A stretch of 27,711 nt of DNA from DASPKS01 sp035628035. Its GTDB lineage: Bacteria > Bacteroidota > Rhodothermia > Rhodothermales > Rubricoccaceae. The stretch covers positions 1-27,711 of the forward strand of contig DASPKS010000177.1 of the NCBI GenBank assembly GCA_035628035.1, read 5' to 3'. The notes beneath the pieces are model-generated. The model did not search any database, was not told the DNA's origin, and was given only the letters and a program-made list of their open reading frames with translations. The position numbers were made by a program, and so were the translations under genes. Of this stretch, positions 24,642 to 27,711 are shown piece after piece; the first letter of the stretch is position 1; each line of letters begins with the position of its first letter.

Positions 24642-24679
24642 CCCCGCTCAGGCCCCGTAAGGCCGGCGGGGTTTTTTTT
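24642..24679 (+). terminator. Intrinsic terminator after the DUF192 gene
   Basis: The stem CCCCGC (24642-24647) pairs with GCGGGG (24666-24671), with an inner GGCC/GGCC helix (24651-24654 and 24661-24664), and is followed by eight T residues (24672-24679). It is the clearest Rho-independent terminator in the window and reads on the plus strand. The convergent VOC gene stops at 24682. Confidence 0.9.
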
Positions 24680-24681
24680 GT

Positions 24682-25125
24682 TCAGGGAGCGGCGAGCGGC
24701 TGGTAGAGCTCGACGCGGTTTCCGTCGGGGTCGCGCACCCAGGCGAAGCGGCCGTAGGACTCATCCTGCCGCTGGAGGACAGCGACGCCGCCGGCCTCGA
24801 GGCGCGCGATGAGCGCGTCGAGGTCGTCGGTGCGGACGTTGAGCATGAAGGGCTGGTCGCCGTACATCGAGTCCGGCTCCTCGGCCGGGGCCGGACGCGC
24901 GAAGTCCTCGTTCGCCCGCATGATGCCGAAGTGTGTGTCGAGCTTGCGGTCGGGGCGCTCCGGGTCGAGCGCGAAGAAGACCTGGTAGAACGTGCTTTCG
25001 CCGTCGCCCTCGAACGCGAAGCCGAGGTGCGCGGCGTACCAGCCGGCAAGCTCCTTCGGACGAGCGGAGAACAGGAACGCGCCGCCGAGACCGCTGACGA
25101 GACGCACGGAAGTGAGGTCAGGCAT
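24682..25125 (-). CDS. VOC-superfamily (glyoxalase/bleomycin-resistance-like) protein
   Basis: The 147-aa product has two beta-alpha-beta-beta-beta modules typical of the vicinal oxygen chelate fold. The first half contains F-L-F-S-A-R-P-K-E-L-A-G-W-Y-A-A-H-L-G-F. The second ends with WVRDPDGNRVELYQP, where the Glu is the usual C-terminal metal ligand. Members act as glyoxalase I, dioxygenases or antibiotic-binding proteins; the actual role cannot be told from sequence. The ATG at 25125 is natural and the length is typical. It lies 341 nt downstream of the A-type Fe-S carrier gene on the same strand, with the 21-bp array in between, and is convergent with the DUF192 gene. Confidence 0.87.
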   Translation of the reverse strand: MPDLTSVRLVSGLGGAFLFSARPKELAGWYAAHLGFAFEGDGESTFYQVFFALDPERPDRKLDTHFGIMRANEDFARPAPAEEPDSMYGDQPFMLNVRTDDLDALIARLEAGGVAVLQRQDESYGRFAWVRDPDGNRVELYQPLAAP

Positions 25126-25259
25126 GGGAGGTGGGGCTGGGTGAGGCTGCCAACCTAGTCCTGCGTCGCTGACACGTGCCGTCAGCGGGAGGCGCCGCCG
25201 GCGCGAAACCGGCCAGATCAGCGAAATCCAGGGGGTCCCGGCCGAATTAGAAAGGCTTG
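25126..25259. other. Non-coding spacer with two hairpins
   Basis: This part of the 341-nt gap between the VOC gene and the iron-sulfur carrier gene has no convincing ORF. It holds CGCTGAC(25167-25173)/GTCAGCG(25181-25187) with a 7-nt loop and GCGCC(25192-25196)/GGCGC(25200-25204). No T-run follows either on the minus strand. It could contain the promoter of the VOC gene, but no clear elements are visible. Confidence 0.5.
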
Positions 25260-25448
25260 GAGCCTCTCCGGAGAAGCTCGGAGCCTACTCGGTTCGGCTC
25301 CAACCCGAACTGGATTCGTCCCGAGCCTCTCCGGTTCGGCCGAAAGCCTTTCCGGGTAGGCTCGAAACCGCTTCGACTTGCCTCCGACCCTTTCTAGATC
25401 GGTTCGGAGCCTTTCGAGTTCGCTTGCGCCCCTTTCTCCTTCGGGCCA
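25260..25448 (+). repeat. Nine-unit degenerate 21-bp tandem repeat array
   Basis: Units start at 25260, 25281, 25302, 25323, 25344, 25365, 25386, 25407 and 25428, an exact 21-bp step with no indels. The approximate consensus is GAGCCTTTCCGGTTCGGCTC plus one base. Several units also contain the inner dyad GAGCC/GGCTC. The most conserved positions are the GAGCCT start and the CGG near the middle. The array sits between the A-type carrier stop (25467) and the VOC gene and has no ATG-started ORF of its own. Confidence 0.88.
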
Positions 25449-25466
25449 GAGGTGAACTGCAGAAGC

Positions 25467-25811
25467 TCAGAGCGAGAACGACTCGCCGCAGGCGCAGGTG
25501 CGGGCGGCCTGGGGGTTGTGGAAGTGGAACCCCTTCCCCTCCAGCCCCTCGCTGAAGTCGAGCGTCGTCCCGTCGAGGTAGAGCGCGCTCCGGCGGTCGA
25601 GGAGGATGCGGAGCCCGGCTTCTTCTACAACGTGGTCGCCCTCGCGCTGGACCGTGTCCCAACCGAGGTCGTACGTCAGTCCGGAGCACCCCCCCTCCAC
25701 CACCGCTACGCGAAGGAACGTCTGCCCGAGATCGGTCCCCTCGTTGGCGGCCACCGCGCGGAGGCGCTCGGCGGCGGCGGCGGTGACGGCGATGGGCGAG
25801 GTGTCGGTCAT
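25467..25811 (-). CDS. sufA: A-type iron-sulfur carrier protein (SufA/IscA/ErpA family)
   Basis: A-type carriers receive Fe-S clusters from scaffold proteins and pass them to apoproteins. This one has 114 aa, starting at ATG 25811, with the three ligand cysteines in EGGCSGLTY (C42) and TCACGES (C106, C108) and the standard ending GESFSL. The gene is divergent from sufB with a 201-nt shared control region, so it is the likely carrier of the SUF system here; IscA or ErpA are alternatives that sequence cannot exclude. In-frame sequence after the stop stays open for 82 codons through the 21-bp array. The longer upstream frame is antisense to sufB. Confidence 0.92.
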   Translation of the reverse strand: MTDTSPIAVTAAAAERLRAVAANEGTDLGQTFLRVAVVEGGCSGLTYDLGWDTVQREGDHVVEEAGLRILLDRRSALYLDGTTLDFSEGLEGKGFHFHNPQAARTCACGESFSL

Positions 25812-25928
25812 GGCAGTTTCACGGGGGCTTCCCCGGCAACAGGGTGGGCGGAAGGCGCGGCCGGGCGAACTTAGAAACGGACCTCGCGAATGCGCGGTTT
25901 CTCTTCCAAGAACCTTCGGTTTCGGGCC

Positions 25929-25943
25929 CGTGAAGCCTTCACG
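25929..25943. promoter_or_regulatory. Palindromic site in the sufA-sufB intergenic region
   Basis: The sequence CGTGAAG C CTTCACG is a perfect 7-bp inverted repeat with a single central base, lying between the divergent sufA and sufB starts. It could be an operator for an Fe-S or redox regulator or simply a hairpin in the sufB leader. It does not match the IscR or SufR consensus as I know them. Confidence 0.35.
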
Positions 25944-25954
25944 AGGGCCTTTCT

Positions 25955-25975
25955 GGAGGGGAACCGTGCCCCTCC
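25955..25975 (+). promoter_or_regulatory. Leader hairpin that would mask a Shine-Dalgarno sequence
   Basis: GGAGGGG (25955-25961) pairs perfectly with CCCCTCC (25969-25975) across a 7-nt loop. The 5' arm is also the best Shine-Dalgarno match in this region, placed correctly for the GTG at 25966. Folding would hide both the ribosome-binding site and that start codon. Confidence 0.4.
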
Positions 25976-26016
25976 CGTGCGGTACCGCCTCCCGCCGCTT
26001 CTTCTGCTTCCCGTGA
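25966..26016 (+). CDS. Possible 16-aa leader peptide overlapping the sufB start
   Basis: GTG at 25966 opens a 16-codon frame ending with TGA at 26014-26016; product MPLPCGTASRRFFCFP, with two cysteines. GGAGG (25955-25959) lies 6 nt before the GTG, an ideal spacing, whereas the sufB GTG (26013) has no visible ribosome-binding site. The stop and the sufB start overlap as GTGA, which fits translational coupling. It may still be a chance frame. Confidence 0.35.
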   Translation: MPLPCGTASRRFFCFP

Positions 26017-27473
26017 GCTACACCGAGCACGATTTCTTCGAGGACGTCGCCGAGCAGGGCTACAAGTACGGCTTCGTCACCGACGTCGAGTCCGACCTCG
26101 CCCCCAAGGGGCTGACGGAGGACACGATCCGGTTCATCTCGGCGAAGAAGCAGGAGCCCGACTGGCTGCTGGAGCTCCGGCTCAAGGCGTTCCGCCACTT
26201 CGAGGAGCGGCTGGCAAAGGAGGGCCTCCCGACGTGGGCCCACCTGAAGCTCCCCGAGATCGACTTCCAGGACGCCCACTACTTCGCCGCGCCCGGCCGG
26301 AAGGCCCGCTACGAGCGGCTGGAGGACGTGCCCCCGGAGGTGCTGGCCGACTTCGCGCGCCTCGGCATCCCGCTCGGCGAGCAGGCCCGGCTGGCCGGCG
26401 TGGCCGTCGACGCCGTGATGGACTCGGTCTCGGTGGCGACCACCTTCAAGGAGGAGCTGGGGCGGCAGGGCATCCTCTTCATGTCGTTCTCCGAGGCGGT
26501 CGAGAAGCACCCCGACCTCGTGCGGAAGTACATGGGGAGCGTGGTGCCCTACACCGACAACCTCTTCGCCGCGCTCAACTCGGCCGTCTTCTCCGACGGC
26601 TCGTTCTGCTACATCCCCCCGGGCGTCCGCTGCCCGATGGAGCTCTCGACGTACTTCCGCATCAACGAGGCGCGGACGGGGCAGTTCGAGCGGACGCTGA
26701 TCATCTGCGACGAGGGCGGGTACGTCTCGTACATGGAGGGATGCACGGCGCCGATGCGCGAGGAGCACCAGCTCCACGCCGCGATCGTCGAGATCATCGC
26801 GCACGAGCGCGCCGAGGTGAAGTACTCGACGATCCAGAACTGGTACCCCGGCGACGAGGAGGGACGCGGCGGCGTGCTCAACCTCGTCACCAAGCGCGGC
26901 CTCTGCGAGGGCGCGCACTCCAAGATCTCCTGGACGCAGCTGGAGACGGGCTCGGCCATCACGTGGAAGTACCCCTCGTGCATCCTCAAGGGCGACCACT
27001 CCGTCGGCGAGTTCTACTCGGTGGCCTTCACGAAGGACTACCAGCAGGCCGACACCGGCACGAAGATGATCCACCTCGGGAAGCACACCCGGAGCACGAT
27101 CATCTCGAAGGGGATCTCGGCGGGCCACTCGAACAACTCGTACCGGGGGCTCGTCCGCGTGGGCAAGAAGGCCGCGCACGCGCGCAACTTCTCGCAGTGC
27201 GACTCTCTCCTCCTCGGCGACAAGTGCGGCGCGCACACGTTCCCCTACATCGAGATCCAGAACGCGACGGGGCACGTCGAGCACGAGGCGACGACGTCGA
27301 AGGTGGGCGAGGACCAGCTGTTCTACTGCCAGGCCCGCGGGATCTCGGAGCAAGACGCGCTCAACCTCATCGTGAACGGGTACGCCAAGGAGATCCTCGC
27401 CCAGCTCCCGATGGAGTTCGCCGTCGAGGCGCAGAAGCTGCTCTCGGTCCAGCTCGAAGGCTCCGTCGGCTGA
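26013..27473 (+). CDS. sufB: SufB, Fe-S cluster assembly scaffold subunit
   Basis: SufB forms the SufBC2D scaffold that builds Fe-S clusters from SufSE sulfur. The 486 aa from GTG 26013 (VSYTEHDFF) match the family length. The key residues in E. coli SufB (C405, H433, E434) correspond to C396 in FSQCDSLL, H424 and E425 in VEHEATTSK. Other blocks are YIPPGVRCPMELSTYFRIN, YMEGCTAP and the C-terminal NGYAKEILAQLPMEFAVEAQKLL. The frame continues 41 codons upstream, but that part is basic/Leu-rich and unlike SufB. sufC follows after 36 nt. A structured leader and a possible uORF precede the gene. Confidence 0.97.
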   Translation: MSYTEHDFFEDVAEQGYKYGFVTDVESDLAPKGLTEDTIRFISAKKQEPDWLLELRLKAFRHFEERLAKEGLPTWAHLKLPEIDFQDAHYFAAPGRKARYERLEDVPPEVLADFARLGIPLGEQARLAGVAVDAVMDSVSVATTFKEELGRQGILFMSFSEAVEKHPDLVRKYMGSVVPYTDNLFAALNSAVFSDGSFCYIPPGVRCPMELSTYFRINEARTGQFERTLIICDEGGYVSYMEGCTAPMREEHQLHAAIVEIIAHERAEVKYSTIQNWYPGDEEGRGGVLNLVTKRGLCEGAHSKISWTQLETGSAITWKYPSCILKGDHSVGEFYSVAFTKDYQQADTGTKMIHLGKHTRSTIISKGISAGHSNNSYRGLVRVGKKAAHARNFSQCDSLLLGDKCGAHTFPYIEIQNATGHVEHEATTSKVGEDQLFYCQARGISEQDALNLIVNGYAKEILAQLPMEFAVEAQKLLSVQLEGSVG

Positions 27474-27509
27474 CCCGCGCCCTCCCCTCTTTCTTTTTTT
27501 CGGATACGG

Positions 27510-27711
27510 ATGCTGCAGATTGACGACCTCCACGTCTCGGTCGAGGACCACCAGATCCTCAAGGGGCTCTCGCTCGACGTGAAGCCCGGCGAGGTCCACG
27601 CCGTGATGGGGCCGAACGGCTCGGGCAAGAGCACGCTCGCCCAGGTGCTCGCCGGCCACCCGGCGTACGAGGTCACCGGCGGGACGGTCACCTACGACGG
27701 CCGCGACCTGC
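27510..27711 (+). CDS. sufC: SufC, ABC-type ATPase of the SUF system (partial, 3' end outside window)
   Basis: SufC is the ATPase that drives conformational change in SufBC2D. Only 67 codons are present. The start ATG 27510 (MLQIDDLHVSVED) is typical, and the Walker A GPNGSGKST lies at residues 34-42. The next segment V-L-A-G-H-P-A-Y-E-V-T-G-G is characteristic of SufC. A short T-rich tract (27489-27500) lies in the 36-nt spacer after sufB. sufD and sufS would be expected further downstream, outside the window. Confidence 0.95.
   Translation, partial: MLQIDDLHVSVEDHQILKGLSLDVKPGEVHAVMGPNGSGKSTLAQVLAGHPAYEVTGGTVTYDGRDL

Noticed and set aside
24642..24679. Possible SRP (4.5S) RNA because of CAGGCC..GGCC near the terminator
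   Set aside because: The conserved GGAA-type tetraloop and internal loops of SRP RNA are absent; a terminator explains the sequence.
25260..25448. CRISPR array
   Set aside because: Units are contiguous and diverged with no alternating constant repeats and unique spacers, and no cas genes are present.
25467..27659. 730-codon minus-strand frame that includes the A-type carrier
   Set aside because: Only the last 114 codons are real; the rest is antisense to sufB. The ATG at 25811 gives the standard family length.

Overview
The window is GC-rich (roughly two thirds G+C by eye, with very strong G/C third-position bias) and fully bacterial. Short A/P-rich linkers, scarce Shine-Dalgarno sites, frequent GTG starts, lipobox lipoproteins, PPC-domain proteins and a type-2 IleRS suggest a Bacteroidota/Rhodothermota lineage (Salinibacter, Rhodothermus or Rubricoccaceae type). 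That placement is inference from protein character only; there is no rRNA in the window.

Layout. (1) Positions 1-9302, minus strand: a tight housekeeping run reading yggS, divIVA, purine nucleoside phosphorylase, ileS, dksA/traR-like, lspA, lepA and the start of a probable secreted protein. The order yggS-divIVA-ileS-dksA/traR-lspA is the one known from Bacillus (ylmE..divIVA-ileS-ylyA-lspA). (2) 9438-10210, plus: a small hypothetical ORF and a DinB-fold protein. (3) 10284-15258, plus: two overlapping GH31 alpha-glucosidase paralogs behind a LacI-family-like palindrome. (4) 15365-16474: a purple-acid-phosphatase-like lipoprotein. (5) 16478-20255, minus: a PPC lipoprotein, a four-PPC-domain caspase-like lipoprotein, a membrane coiled-coil protein and a small ORF, possibly one unit. 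(6) 20445-20948: a small outer-membrane-type protein. (7) 20945-22734, minus: NurA nuclease followed by a probable stand-alone HAS-barrel protein. (8) 22825-24532, plus: hemW and a DUF192 lipoprotein, ending in a hairpin-rich region and a strong terminator. (9) 24682-25811, minus: a VOC/glyoxalase-like protein and an A-type Fe-S carrier, separated by a 21-bp tandem repeat array. (10) 26013-end, plus: sufB and the start of sufC, with a structured leader and a possible upstream reading frame coupled to sufB.

Themes: the first block couples translation (IleRS, LepA), envelope processing (LspA) and growth or division control (DivIVA, YggS, DksA-like). The glucosidase pair is an intracellular oligosaccharide-degrading unit with its own likely repressor site. 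The caspase/PPC block looks like an extracytoplasmic, membrane-anchored protease system of unknown target. The last block is the SUF iron-sulfur assembly system with a divergent carrier. The items most worth a second look are the GxHH signature in IleRS, the caspase/PPC cassette, NurA with an ATPase-less HAS barrel, the 21-bp array, and the sufB leader.
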